This document shows positions 54,137-63,716 of a stretch of DNA of 64,000 bases, piece after piece. A program made the position numbers and the translations under genes. The stretch comes from Paenibacillus sp. FSL A5-0031. Lineage in GTDB: Bacteria; Bacillota; Bacilli; Paenibacillales; Paenibacillaceae. How positions within the stretch are numbered: the stretch's first letter is position 1; each line of letters begins with the position of its first letter. The notes below the pieces were generated by a model, which searched no databases, was not told where the DNA came from, and was given only the letters and a program-made list of their open reading frames with translations. Where the stretch lies: positions 124,001 to 188,000 of the forward strand of contig NZ_MRTD01000012.1 in assembly GCF_001956295.1 (NCBI RefSeq), written 5' to 3'.

Positions 54137-54458
54137 TTCCAAAAGTTAGACTATTAGTGCCATCATTGCAAACAACTTTAAACTCAGAACGAAATCAATT
54201 TAGCACTGAAGAAATATTAAATAAAGAGTTACTACTTGATTTTTACTGGGATAAAAGTCTTACAAAATAGAAATTAGTTCAATTATATTGGAAGGAGAAC
54301 AAACTTTAAAGCAAATTGAAGAGCTTTTCATTGTGAGAGCAAGTACGATATTTGATTATTTGGTGAAAATATATATATATCGAGAAGGGTACGAAAATCT
54401 AAAATTCAAAGTTAAACAAAAGATAGGTTTAATTAATTATATTGGGGTGAAGGTATGA
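54136..54458 (+). pseudogene. Decayed coding fragments, unidentified
   Basis: One frame without start reads LLVPSLQTTLNSERNQFSTE and LNKELLLDFYWDKSLTK to a stop near 54270. From 54270 a second frame reads EISSIILEGEQTLKQIEELF and VRASTIFDYLVKIYIYREG, ending at 54458. The second piece looks like a helix-turn-helix of the type seen at the end of some helicases, but this is weak. Likely the tail of one broken gene. Confidence 0.35.
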
Positions 54459-54860
54459 TCTTAAACTTGAAGGAAATTGAAAATTAATTTGAAATTGTAA
54501 ATATGGAAATTATCAAATCGATGATAAAGTTTGAAATACCTCATAGATGAAACAACTCAAACTCAAAGAAGTGATAAGCACTTTAGTGGTCCTTTTTTTT
54601 ATTAAGGGGGGAATATTGGTTTCAAGCATAAAGATGATTCTAAAGGTTTTCGCAAGGGGTTATTTAACTTTAATTTTGTTTTTTGGTATGCCAGAAAGCT
54701 ATAGTGCACATCCTTCGAACAAAAGAGATGAATTTATCGAATCAAAGTATCAATCCAATATATGGTACAATTAGGTTGTGAGCATTCTGCTTGTACTTCG
54801 ACGTGATTTCTATGGAATTATTAAAAATACACTTGTGAGTGGGATCGTAATTTAAATTAG

Positions 54861-55184
54861 AATGAAGTAATAAGTTACTGGAATTGTAATTCTAAATTAA
54901 GAGAAGAGATTGATATTCTTATAAAAGAAGAGGTACTCATTTCTGATAGTAAACTCTTTACTGAAGGTGAGCAGGATTATTTAGATTACCATTTAAATAA
55001 ATCAAAATTTAGCAATTCATTGGATTTGCGTAATAGTTATCTTCATGGAACACATACCAATGATGATGAGATGCATAGAATAAACTACTTGATTTTCTTG
55101 AAATTAATTGTAATTATTATCGTGAAAATAAATGATGACTTAAGCATTCGAGAAAAGAGTCTAGGTGAATTAGTAAAGAATTAG
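54861..55184 (+). pseudogene. HEPN-like protein, 3' fragment without start codon
   Basis: A 107-codon open frame preceded by a stop and lacking any usable start. It reads KLREEIDILIKEEVLISDSK, then DLRNSYLHGTHTNDDEMHRI, then LIFLKLIVIIIVKINDDLSI. RNSYLHG has the R-x4-H pattern of HEPN RNase domains, and the hydrophobic helix after it fits the C-terminal part of such proteins (several are in phage-defence systems). The 5' part is missing or frameshifted away. AT-rich. Confidence 0.45.
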
Positions 55185-55449
55185 CACAAAGCATCAACCG
55201 TAATTGAGCACATAATGCCTTCGGAATTTTTGTTAAGTTAGATAAAATTAGCAATTAATGAAAAGGCCGGTAATATTAAGTTTTTGGCGCAACTGGCAGA
55301 TGCGAAGGACTAAAAACCCTGCTTTGATTACAAAGAATGCCTTAGAAAGCGCCGATTTTTGAATAAGGAATAGAAGACTTTTCTTATAACATAGCTTCCG
55401 CATGGCTAACCGTTGAATAAACGGAAGGCGGCGGGGGCTTTTTTGGTTA

Positions 55450-55825
55450 TTAAAAATCCAGTATTTTTTCGAGTCCTGTCACATGTGTTTTTTGTGTAGG
55501 AAACCATTGGTCTTCGACACGGCTGGAACGATAAACAATATCTGGAGGGGAATACACTTGACCAGAGCTTCTAAATGAAGTATGGCTTTTTGATTAATTT
55601 GAGCAATGATCTCTTCAGCTACACTGTAAGTGCGCGGTGTTTCATTAACAACAACTGTCCGATTGTCTTTATTATAGACTCTATATTTAACTCCATATCT
55701 AATGGAATTAAGGTTCGCGGATCAGTAATTTCTACGCTTATCCCCTTGTTTTCTCCACTTCCTCCGCGAAAATCGAAGGCAGAACCGCTGCCACTAAAAG
55801 ACAAATGATGATTCTTGAAAAGCAC
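55450..55825 (-). pseudogene. Decayed fragment on minus strand, unidentified
   Basis: A frame from 55825 reads GSGSAFDFRGGSGENKGISV and EITDPRTLIPLDMELNIESI, then stops at 55619. A different frame further on reads SGQVYSPPDIVYRSSRVEDQ, then WFPTQKTHVTGLEKILDF and stop at 55450. The text looks protein-like but interrupted; I cannot name the family. Confidence 0.3.
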
Positions 55826-55993
55826 TTATTTAACACAAAGCAAGGAACTGAATTGCAGCGACAAATAGATTCAGACAGTCAGATAGTCAAATAGTCAAAA
55901 TTTTACTTGCCCAAAGTCAGTATCGCTCCTTTGATTTGTCCTTGTTTGCTCTATAGTGGAATGATTACTATTGTATATTTCAGTATTACACGC

Positions 55994-56057
55994 GTTTTAA
56001 GTTACTAGTGTTTTAAGTTACTTAGATTTTAAATGACTAGAAATTTAAGTTACTACC
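55994..56057 (+). repeat. Four tandem 16-bp repeats before GH95 gene
   Basis: Units start at 55994, 56010, 56026 and 56042, a strict 16-bp period, and share TTTAAGTTACTA: GTTTTAAGTTACTAGT, GTTTTAAGTTACTTAG, ATTTTAAATGACTAGA, AATTTAAGTTACTACC. They end 38 bp before the GH95 start codon, so they may be a regulator array or core promoter element. Confidence 0.7.
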
Positions 56058-56094
56058 ACTGCGTTCTATAAGAACTAATTTGGAGTGAGAAAAT

Positions 56095-58398
56095 ATGGGG
56101 ATTAAAAATGATAGATTAATAGAGAAACGGCCTGCTAGTGTGTGGACTGAGGCATTTCCAATCGGCAATGGACGCTTGGGCGGCATGGTATTCGGTGGGA
56201 TTCAATCCGAGAGAATTCAATTAAATGAAGACTCGATCTGGTATGGAGGGCCGATAGGCAATGATAATCCAGCTTCCATTGGAAAGCTGCAGGAAATTAG
56301 AAGCTTATTGCTGAAAGGAGAACCGCAGGAAGCAGAAAAATTAGCGTTGCTGCATATGACCAATGCTCCGCATTATTTTGGTCCATATCAGCCTCTTGGT
56401 GATTTAACCATTAAGATGGAAGGTCATCATAACGCTTCGGACTATCAGCGAGAGTTGAATCTTCAGTCTGGTATCAACTTTATTGAATATCATTCTGAGT
56501 CAATTCACTATCGGAGAGAGGTCTTCTCGAGTGCAGCAGACCAAGTATTAATTATCCGTCTGACTGCTTCGCAGCAGGAAGCTCTTACTTTAACTGCCCG
56601 TTTGAGTCGAAGGCCATTTGAGGGGGAAGTTGGCAGTGAGGCAGAGGGTACTTTGACAATGAAAGGACAATGTGGGCCAGGTGGTGTTCATTACGCAGCT
56701 GTATTACGAGCAGTCGTGGATGGAGGCGAGATACAGACGGTTGGGAACTATTTGGATATCCGTCATGCGAGTTCAGTTACTTTAATAGTAGCGGCACAGA
56801 CCTCGTTTAGGTGCATTGATCCGAGCATGGAGGCGCTCAAACAGGTGGAGCAGGCAGCTTCTTTGCCAAATGCAGAGCTTAGGAATAGGCATGTTCAGAA
56901 TCATAGTCATTTATTCGATAGAGTATCACTAACATTAGGCTCTGATGACGAGAATAATCTTGAGCTTGAACAAAAACCTACCTCTGAGCGGCTGCTGCAT
57001 TATCAGCAAGGTCATACAGATGTAGGTCTTGAAGCGTTATTCTATCAATACGGACGTTATTTGCTTATGGCAAGCTCAAGACCCGGCAGCCTGCCAGCTA
57101 ATCTACAAGGAATATGGAATGAAAGCTTCACACCTCCTTGGGAGTCAGACTTCCATTTGAATATCAATTTGCAGATGAATTACTGGATCGCGGAAGCGGG
57201 TAATTTGGCTGAATGTCATGAGCCGCTGTTCGACCTCATCGATCGGCTGGTGGTTAACGGACGAGAAACGGCACGCAAATTATACGGTGCAAGAGGTTTT
57301 GTAGCACATTCTGTAACCAATCTGTGGGCGGAAACAGGGATATTTTGCGCGTGGGCTCCGGCAATCTTTTGGCCATCAGGAGGTGCATGGCTTGCCCTTC
57401 ATTTATGGGAGCATTACAGATACAACGGCAACGTATCGTTTCTACGTGAACGAGCCTATCCGGTGCTGAAGGAGGCTTCGCTTTTTTTCCTCGATTATCT
57501 AATCGAAGATGACAAAGGCAGGCTTATAACCGCACCATCCCTTTCTCCAGAGAACAGTTATGTATCAGAAAGCGGCGCAATCGGGTCGTTATGCGTTGGT
57601 CCATCGATGGATTCTCAGATACTTTATGCGTTATTTAGCGCCTGTATAGAGTCAGCAAAAATTGTTGATCTTGATCCACTGCTTCAAGTGGAATGGATGG
57701 AGGCTCGAAGCAGACTTCCTAAGCCGGGGATTGGCCAGTTCGGTCAGATTATGGAATGGGCTGTCGACTATGAGGAAGCTGAGCCTGGACATCGCCACAT
57801 TTCACATCTATTTGCTCTTCATCCGGGTGAGCAAATTTTGGCTCATCGAATGCCGGAATTAGGAGAAGGCGCACGGCGTACCCTCGAGCGGAGATTGGCG
57901 CATGGAGGCGGACATACAGGATGGAGTCAGGCCTGGATTGCGAATTTTTGGGCGAGGTTAGGTGATCGCGACAAATCCCATAACAGCTTGCAAGATTTGT
58001 TGCGTAAAGCCGTTCATCCTAATTTATTCGGAGATCATCCGCCATTTCAGATTGACGCTAATTTTGGAGGAGCAGCGGCAATTCAAGAAATGCTGCTGCA
58101 ATCGCACGGAGGCGAGCTGCTTTTGCTGCCCGCACTTCCTCCCGCATGGTCATCCGGCAGTATTACAGGCTTGCGAGCAAGGGGCGGGTTCACGGTTGAT
58201 ATCGAATGGTTGGATGGAAAGCTGAAGGAGGCCAAGATTCGTACTGAGATCGGCGGGAAGCTTGTTATTTATAGCAAGGTACAGCTTGAAATTCGTGATT
58301 TGGCAAATAAACTTATAATGGCTGAATGGACGGATTGCACCTATCAATTTGTAATGCCACCCGAAACCATGTTTGTTGTTAAGCCCGTAACAGAGTGA
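56095..58398 (+). CDS. GH95-family alpha-L-fucosidase (or related galactosidase)
   Basis: A 767-aa protein. The N-terminal beta domain has WTEAFPIGNGRLGGMVFGGI and IQLNEDSIWYGGP. The (alpha/alpha)6 barrel includes LPANLQGIWNESFTPPWESD, FHLNINLQMNYW (with the Asn pair used by the inverting family) and EEAEPGHRHISHLFALHPGE, then HGGGHTGWSQAWIANFWARL. It ends in a beta domain. No signal peptide, so it acts on imported fucosides. GGAGTGAGAAAAT precedes ATG. With GH29 at 18251 it gives two fucosidase types in the window. Confidence 0.93.
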   Translation: MGIKNDRLIEKRPASVWTEAFPIGNGRLGGMVFGGIQSERIQLNEDSIWYGGPIGNDNPASIGKLQEIRSLLLKGEPQEAEKLALLHMTNAPHYFGPYQPLGDLTIKMEGHHNASDYQRELNLQSGINFIEYHSESIHYRREVFSSAADQVLIIRLTASQQEALTLTARLSRRPFEGEVGSEAEGTLTMKGQCGPGGVHYAAVLRAVVDGGEIQTVGNYLDIRHASSVTLIVAAQTSFRCIDPSMEALKQVEQAASLPNAELRNRHVQNHSHLFDRVSLTLGSDDENNLELEQKPTSERLLHYQQGHTDVGLEALFYQYGRYLLMASSRPGSLPANLQGIWNESFTPPWESDFHLNINLQMNYWIAEAGNLAECHEPLFDLIDRLVVNGRETARKLYGARGFVAHSVTNLWAETGIFCAWAPAIFWPSGGAWLALHLWEHYRYNGNVSFLRERAYPVLKEASLFFLDYLIEDDKGRLITAPSLSPENSYVSESGAIGSLCVGPSMDSQILYALFSACIESAKIVDLDPLLQVEWMEARSRLPKPGIGQFGQIMEWAVDYEEAEPGHRHISHLFALHPGEQILAHRMPELGEGARRTLERRLAHGGGHTGWSQAWIANFWARLGDRDKSHNSLQDLLRKAVHPNLFGDHPPFQIDANFGGAAAIQEMLLQSHGGELLLLPALPPAWSSGSITGLRARGGFTVDIEWLDGKLKEAKIRTEIGGKLVIYSKVQLEIRDLANKLIMAEWTDCTYQFVMPPETMFVVKPVTE

Positions 58399-58445
58399 CA
58401 CTTATAATTGGTAGACGGAGTCTCAATTCAAGTGAGACTAACATC

Positions 58446-58495
58446 AAAAAAGAGGTTTCCAACGTCTTAAACGAGGCTTGGAAAACCTCTTTTTG
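58446..58495 (+). terminator. Terminator after GH95 gene
   Basis: AAAAGAGGTTTCCAA and TTGGAAAACCTCTTTT pair imperfectly and are followed by T-rich sequence. Confidence 0.8.
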
Positions 58496-58639
58496 TATTT
58501 TAATCATGGATCAAACGAAGTTCTTGAAAAAAGTCAAAATAATGCACATTCCTGCAAAAATTCATTCTCATTAGACGATCTTTCTTTCGTTATGATTGAG
58601 CGTAACTAATAAATGGTTGAATGAAGGAGGCCTTGCATC

Positions 58640-59767
58640 GTGTGGAAAACGGCTATTGATGATGCTATTGCAAAGACGCTAAAAAATATAGAAAGATTTG
58701 AGGGGAAATTCCCTCATGTCAGCAGCAATGGAACCTATGAATTGAATGAAAATAATGATTGGACCAATGGCTTTTGGAGCGGGATGCTGTGGTTATGCTA
58801 CGAATATACACAAGACGAACGGTTTCGGAATGCAGCGGATCAGACGGTTACAAGTTTTCATCAACGTTTGAAGGATCACGTTGTGCTAGATCATCATGAT
58901 ATCGGTTTTTTATACTCACTGTCCTCCAAAGCACAATGGATCGTGGAGAAGGATGAAGCAGCCCGACAATTAACGCTGCAAGCAGCGGATTTGCTTATGA
59001 ACCGGTGGTGTGAACCTGGCGGCTATATTCAAGCTTGGGGACAAAAGGGAGATGCTAAAGAAGGCGGCCGGATTATCATCGATTGTCTGTTAAACCTTCC
59101 ACTGTTGTATTGGGCGAGCGAACAGACAGGAAATCCATCCTATATGGAAGCAGCCCGTATCCAAGCAGAAAAATCAAGGCGTTACCTAGTAAGGGGGGAT
59201 GACAGCTCCTATCATACGTTCTTCTTTCAGCTAGAAACGGGTGAACCGATCGGAGGGGCGACGCATCAAGGGTATACGAATGGTTCAACATGGACAAGGG
59301 GACAAGCGTGGGGAGTATATGGATTCGCACTCTCCTATCGCTACACGAAGGATAAAAAGTTCCTCGAAGCTTCAAAGCGACTTGCCCGTTATTTCCTTGA
59401 GCATTTGCCAGACGACCATGTAGCCTACTGGGACTTCAATGCACCCATTGAGAATAATACCTACAGAGACAGCTCGGCCTCTGCGATTGTAGCTGCGGGA
59501 TTATTAGAGCTCCTTTCCCTCATGGAGCAGCAAGACCCCGAACGTCTCTATTTCCAAGAACATCTTGAGAAATCAATGACCTCACTCGTTCAGAAATACG
59601 CGACGATTGGGGAAGAAGACGCTGAAGGACTGCTTAAGCACGGATCATATTATGTGCACGGAGGATTGTCACCAGATGACTATATGATCTGGGGAGATTA
59701 TTACTATCTGGAAGCGCTGATGAGGCTTGAGAAGGGTATCGGAGGTTATTGGTATGAAGGCAAATAA
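58640..59767 (+). CDS. Unsaturated glucuronyl hydrolase, GH88
   Basis: A 375-aa (alpha/alpha)6-barrel enzyme that removes the 4,5-unsaturated uronic acid left by polysaccharide lyases. Motifs are NDWTNGFWSGMLWLCYEYT, LDHHDIGFLYSLSS with Asp87, and RIIIDCLLNLPLLYWASE with Asp148. These align with the known catalytic pair Asp88/Asp149 of the Bacillus enzyme. Then SWTRGQAW-like STWTRGQAWGVYGFALSY and YRDSSASAIVAAGLLEL. No signal peptide. The start is GTG 58640 with GAAGGAGG upstream. It overlaps the lyase gene by 14 nt, so lyase and hydrolase form one module. Confidence 0.95.
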   Translation: MWKTAIDDAIAKTLKNIERFEGKFPHVSSNGTYELNENNDWTNGFWSGMLWLCYEYTQDERFRNAADQTVTSFHQRLKDHVVLDHHDIGFLYSLSSKAQWIVEKDEAARQLTLQAADLLMNRWCEPGGYIQAWGQKGDAKEGGRIIIDCLLNLPLLYWASEQTGNPSYMEAARIQAEKSRRYLVRGDDSSYHTFFFQLETGEPIGGATHQGYTNGSTWTRGQAWGVYGFALSYRYTKDKKFLEASKRLARYFLEHLPDDHVAYWDFNAPIENNTYRDSSASAIVAAGLLELLSLMEQQDPERLYFQEHLEKSMTSLVQKYATIGEEDAEGLLKHGSYYVHGGLSPDDYMIWGDYYYLEALMRLEKGIGGYWYEGK

Positions 59768-61916
59768 CCAAGCTCAGTATGAAGAGCGCCTATTTAACCT
59801 ATTAAACCTAGATGATGAAGGGTTAGAAGTGGTAAAGCAGGCCATCCTTCAAAATCAGCTTGATGATGCATTTGCGGTGCTAAAGCAATATTTTATAGAG
59901 CGAACTTCTCCTAGAATGTATTTGCAAAAGAAAGAAATACAACAGGTTTGCAACTATGTGCATGTACATTGTTCAGAAGAAGTGCAAGATGTGCTGCAAA
60001 CAGCTGATGAGGTCGTATCGCAAACCTTCCTATTCCGCTTTCAGTGGGATATGGAACGTACCCGTGTTCCTGTATGTTTTGATCGGCTAATCGATTGGAA
60101 TCACATTCAAGATAGTGATGTGGAATGGGCCTACATGCTTAATCGACACCGATACTGGGTTGCACTTGGACAAGCTTATCAGCTTACTGGAGATGAGAAA
60201 TACGCGAGCACCTTCTGTCTACAATTAGAGGATTGGATTGATCGAAACCCTGTTCCTTCGGCGCAGACTAGGAATACGTTAACTTGGCGCTCTATTGAGG
60301 CGGGACTACGCTGCAGCAACTGGATCAAGGCACTGCCTTATTTAATTGAAAGCCAAGTTATGACACCGCGTCTATTTGCAAAGATGTTAGTCTCCCTCCA
60401 TGAGCATGCGGAATATTTAGCTTCATCATTCACAGGCTGGAGTAATATTAGCAACTGGGGAGTTATTGAAACGAGTGGATTATTCCAAATGTCCGTATTC
60501 GTTCCAGAATTTAAGCGGACAATTCACTGGCAGCAGCTAACGGCTGAGAGGCTGAGAGAAACGTCGCGACTGCAAGTGATGAAGGACGGCATTCACTGGG
60601 AGCAGTCCCCTACATATCATCATGAGGTGCTGAACTGCTTCCTAGACATGATGACTCTGGCTCAAAAAAATAAAATGACCATGGAAGCTAGTTTTACTCG
60701 CTCGGTAAAGAGCATGGCTGCTGCCTCACTCTACTGGGCAAGACCGGATCATAGACAGGTGATGCTTGGTGATAGCGATAATAATGATATTCGGTCAGTT
60801 ATGACGGCTGCTGCGATTATTTTCAAAGACCCCGTGTTTCGGTTTGCTGGATGGGAGAAGGTCGATTTTGATCAGGCTTGGAACTTCGGGCCTGAAGGTA
60901 TTCGCTATTATGAAGATTGCCCCGTTCAAATACCGCCGCAGCAATCTTATGCGTTTGAACAGTCAGGGCATTATGTGATGCGCTCTGGCTGGGAAGAACA
61001 AGCGTTATATCTCTATTTCCGCTGTGGTCCTCTTGGAGGAGGACATGGGCACGCCGATATGCTTCATATCGATATTCATGCGTTCGGCAAGGATCTGCTT
61101 ACGGATCTGGGGAGATATAACTACTCTGATCATACGCCGCTGCGCAAGCAGCTTAAACAGTGCAGCTCCCATAATACAACGGTAGTTGATGATACTGAAT
61201 TTACGGAAGTTATCGATACATGGCAATTTGGGCGAATAGCTTCAAGAACAAGTACGGAGTGGGTTTCTGAGCCGAATTTTGATTACGTTAGCGGAAGTCA
61301 CGATGGATACATTCATTTGGATGATCCAGTCTACCCAAGCAGGAGCATCATCTTTGTAAAACCGTATTTTTGGCTTGTGGTGGATTGCTTTAGAAGCCAG
61401 AATGAACATACGTTTAAGCAGTTTTTTCATTTTGCTCATGGACAACTGAGCTTATCGCAGGAGACGGGTATTTGTCGCACGACAAATGAGAATGATGCCA
61501 ATCTTTGCATTATTCCGATCCAGACAGCTGGACTTAAGGCTGAGCAGAGCGAGGGTGTTATTTCTTATGAATATAATCTAGTGGAGCCTAACCAACATGT
61601 GACCTACGAGAGAACTGGATCAGGTACGACATCGATGATGCAGGTTCTTTACCCTTTACGCGCGGGAGAAACAAGCATTCCTATCGTTGAAAAAGTTCCA
61701 GTCTACCTATATACTGGTGAGTTGGCAGAGGACAACAGCGTAGAAGCATGCCGGATTGTGATTCCGCATTCAACAGAGCAATATATCATTGTTGTATGCC
61801 ATAGGGCTCCATCCTCTCATATTGATTCTTACATGGTTGACGGCACACAGATTTTTGGCGAAGTGGTGTTGATATCCTTGAAAGAAAAGGTCAAGGAGAT
61901 TACCGTTATTAAATAA
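59754..61916 (+). CDS. Heparinase II/III-type polysaccharide lyase
   Basis: A 720-aa protein. The N-terminal helical domain includes HRYWVALGQAYQLTGDEKYA, NTLTWRSIEAGLRCSNWIKA and the catalytic-type SPTYHHEVLNCFLDMM near residue 287. The beta-sandwich heparinase II/III-like domain begins near GHYVMRSGWEEQALYLYFRC and has GGGHGHADMLHIDIHAFGKD and LGRYNYSDHTPLRKQLKQCS. Lyases of this fold cleave uronate-containing chains such as heparin, chondroitin or alginate. No signal peptide, so it probably acts on imported oligosaccharides. ATG 59754 follows GGAGGTTATTGGT. Confidence 0.9.
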   Translation: MKANNQAQYEERLFNLLNLDDEGLEVVKQAILQNQLDDAFAVLKQYFIERTSPRMYLQKKEIQQVCNYVHVHCSEEVQDVLQTADEVVSQTFLFRFQWDMERTRVPVCFDRLIDWNHIQDSDVEWAYMLNRHRYWVALGQAYQLTGDEKYASTFCLQLEDWIDRNPVPSAQTRNTLTWRSIEAGLRCSNWIKALPYLIESQVMTPRLFAKMLVSLHEHAEYLASSFTGWSNISNWGVIETSGLFQMSVFVPEFKRTIHWQQLTAERLRETSRLQVMKDGIHWEQSPTYHHEVLNCFLDMMTLAQKNKMTMEASFTRSVKSMAAASLYWARPDHRQVMLGDSDNNDIRSVMTAAAIIFKDPVFRFAGWEKVDFDQAWNFGPEGIRYYEDCPVQIPPQQSYAFEQSGHYVMRSGWEEQALYLYFRCGPLGGGHGHADMLHIDIHAFGKDLLTDLGRYNYSDHTPLRKQLKQCSSHNTTVVDDTEFTEVIDTWQFGRIASRTSTEWVSEPNFDYVSGSHDGYIHLDDPVYPSRSIIFVKPYFWLVVDCFRSQNEHTFKQFFHFAHGQLSLSQETGICRTTNENDANLCIIPIQTAGLKAEQSEGVISYEYNLVEPNQHVTYERTGSGTTSMMQVLYPLRAGETSIPIVEKVPVYLYTGELAEDNSVEACRIVIPHSTEQYIIVVCHRAPSSHIDSYMVDGTQIFGEVVLISLKEKVKEITVIK

Positions 61917-61993
61917 AGCCTGAAACGCGAAAAAGGCGATAAGCTACCCTGCTGCAATAGTCATGAAAGCAACTTGAAAGAGGCGCGGTAAAT

Positions 61994-63709
61994 ATGTCTA
62001 GGTTAAGCTATTATCAAAAAATTCAGCTGTCATTTCTCCTATTTATTATTGTTCCTATCATTACCGTATCTGTCATCTCATTTGTGCTCATTAAAGAGAC
62101 GATGGTTGAGAAGCTTCAACTGAGCAATGACAACTTCTTGAATGTCATGATCGAAGAGATTGGAACAACGATTGATGATGTTATATTTGCATCGCATTTC
62201 ATCGTTAATGATACGAATGTCCGGTCAGATTTGAAAAAATTCGCGGATACAGAACGGTTGAATACGTATGCGGATTACACAAATTTTACGAACATAAAGG
62301 GAGTATTTTCTCTCATTACATCAAAGCCCTTAAATAATAACATTCGAATGTATTTGGTCAATAGAAAAGGCTTTATTATTTCTTCGAATGAGGATGATTT
62401 GAATTTAGTTAATAGAAACCTAGACGATTTATATGAAAAAATTGATCTCAAAAGGCCCGAAACCCTGCAACGGCTCGGTATGGTAAAAGAAGAGTCCGAT
62501 AAGGAAGGGACCTATTATATGGCAAGAGTGATTCATGATAATGATGACAAACGCTATCTATCGGTTCTGATTATTGGTATTTCAGAGTCATACTTTGAGA
62601 AAGTTCTGAAGCCCATTGAGTTTGGTAAAGTAGCGCTTTTTGATGCAGAGGGAACTCTTATTGCTGGTAGCACGGAGCTTCTGTCGCACGATGCAGCAGC
62701 AAGCAGAGATATTCTTCGTTCTGAAGTCACGTTAGACAAAACAGACTGGACGCTTGTTTATGAAGCGAACAAGGAAACCTTTACGGGGGAAATTTCAAGA
62801 ACCTTCTATTTGGGTATAGGAGGCGTTATTTTCCTCTTTATTATTTTTTCCATATCTTCTATGTTTATTGCAAGGAGATTGCACAGGCCTATTCAAAAAT
62901 TGCAGCGTGCGGTCAGGCAATTTGGGATGGGAAACCTTGATGTGAAGCTTGAAGTGAAAGGCAAAGACGATATCGCTGAGCTTGGTCATTCGTTGAACAC
63001 GATGATGGAGCAGCTCAAGGGGCTTATTCATGATATTGAGCATGAACAGGAGCTGAAGAGAGTAATGGAGCTCGAGGCTTTGTTCATGCAAATTCGGCCA
63101 CATTTTCTAATCAATACTTTAAACTCTATCAAGTGCAGCCTTATCCTGCAGAAGGATCTTCTGCATAGCAAAAGCATCGATTCATTAATGAGCTTGCTCA
63201 GAGCCTATCTGAAGGTAAATGAACCGACCTCATTGAAGGATGAGTGCGTGCTGCTTGGGCATTACATCGATATTATGAAGATCAGAAATGAAATGGTACT
63301 TGAGCTTACGGTTGAGCTTGAACCAGGGCTGGAACAATTATTAATTCCGAAGCTGATGCTACAGCCTTTAATTGAAAATGCGATTGTACATGGTTTGGTA
63401 GACAATCCTGCTGCCAAAATTTCGATCCAAGCAAGAAGAGTAGAGAACGGAATTGTCATTGAAATAGAGGATAACGGTAGTGGAATAGAGGAAGAACAGT
63501 TAGCTGCACTGAACCATCATCTGCATTCCGTCGGCTCAGAGCAGTCCTCTTCTTATCAAAGGGTCGGCTTGGTTAATGTGATTCAAAGGTCAAGATTAAC
63601 ATTTGGTCAAGCGGCGGCGTTAGCTCTATATGAAAATGTACAGGGCGGGGTAACAGCCTTCCTTCATCTTCCTGTTATTGAACGGCATGTTTATTCTTCG
63701 GAGGGGTGA
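61994..63709 (+). CDS. YesM-type sensor histidine kinase
   Basis: A 571-aa membrane kinase. Helices are at about residues 11-31 (LSFLLFIIVPIITVSVISFV) and 270-290 (LGIGGVIFLFIIFSISSMFI), with an extracytoplasmic sensor between. HAMP follows (HRPIQKLQRAVRQFGMGNLD). The kinase motif is MQIRPHFLINTLNSIKC with His370, a variant of the usual NPHFLYN. Then LMLQPLIENAIVHGLVD and EDNGSGIEEEQL. GAAAGAGGCGCGGTAAAT precedes ATG. It is followed at once by its regulator and lies downstream of the GH88/lyase genes, which it probably controls. Confidence 0.94.
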   Translation: MSRLSYYQKIQLSFLLFIIVPIITVSVISFVLIKETMVEKLQLSNDNFLNVMIEEIGTTIDDVIFASHFIVNDTNVRSDLKKFADTERLNTYADYTNFTNIKGVFSLITSKPLNNNIRMYLVNRKGFIISSNEDDLNLVNRNLDDLYEKIDLKRPETLQRLGMVKEESDKEGTYYMARVIHDNDDKRYLSVLIIGISESYFEKVLKPIEFGKVALFDAEGTLIAGSTELLSHDAAASRDILRSEVTLDKTDWTLVYEANKETFTGEISRTFYLGIGGVIFLFIIFSISSMFIARRLHRPIQKLQRAVRQFGMGNLDVKLEVKGKDDIAELGHSLNTMMEQLKGLIHDIEHEQELKRVMELEALFMQIRPHFLINTLNSIKCSLILQKDLLHSKSIDSLMSLLRAYLKVNEPTSLKDECVLLGHYIDIMKIRNEMVLELTVELEPGLEQLLIPKLMLQPLIENAIVHGLVDNPAAKISIQARRVENGIVIEIEDNGSGIEEEQLAALNHHLHSVGSEQSSSYQRVGLVNVIQRSRLTFGQAAALALYENVQGGVTAFLHLPVIERHVYSSEG

Positions 63710-63716
63710 AACGGTG

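Noticed and set aside
54547..54774. 75-codon + strand frame
   Set aside because: No ribosome site, and it sits in a decayed AT-rich stretch. Kept out as a gene, though it could be a fragment.
55994..56057. CRISPR array
   Set aside because: The 16-bp repeats are contiguous with no spacers, and no cas genes are present.
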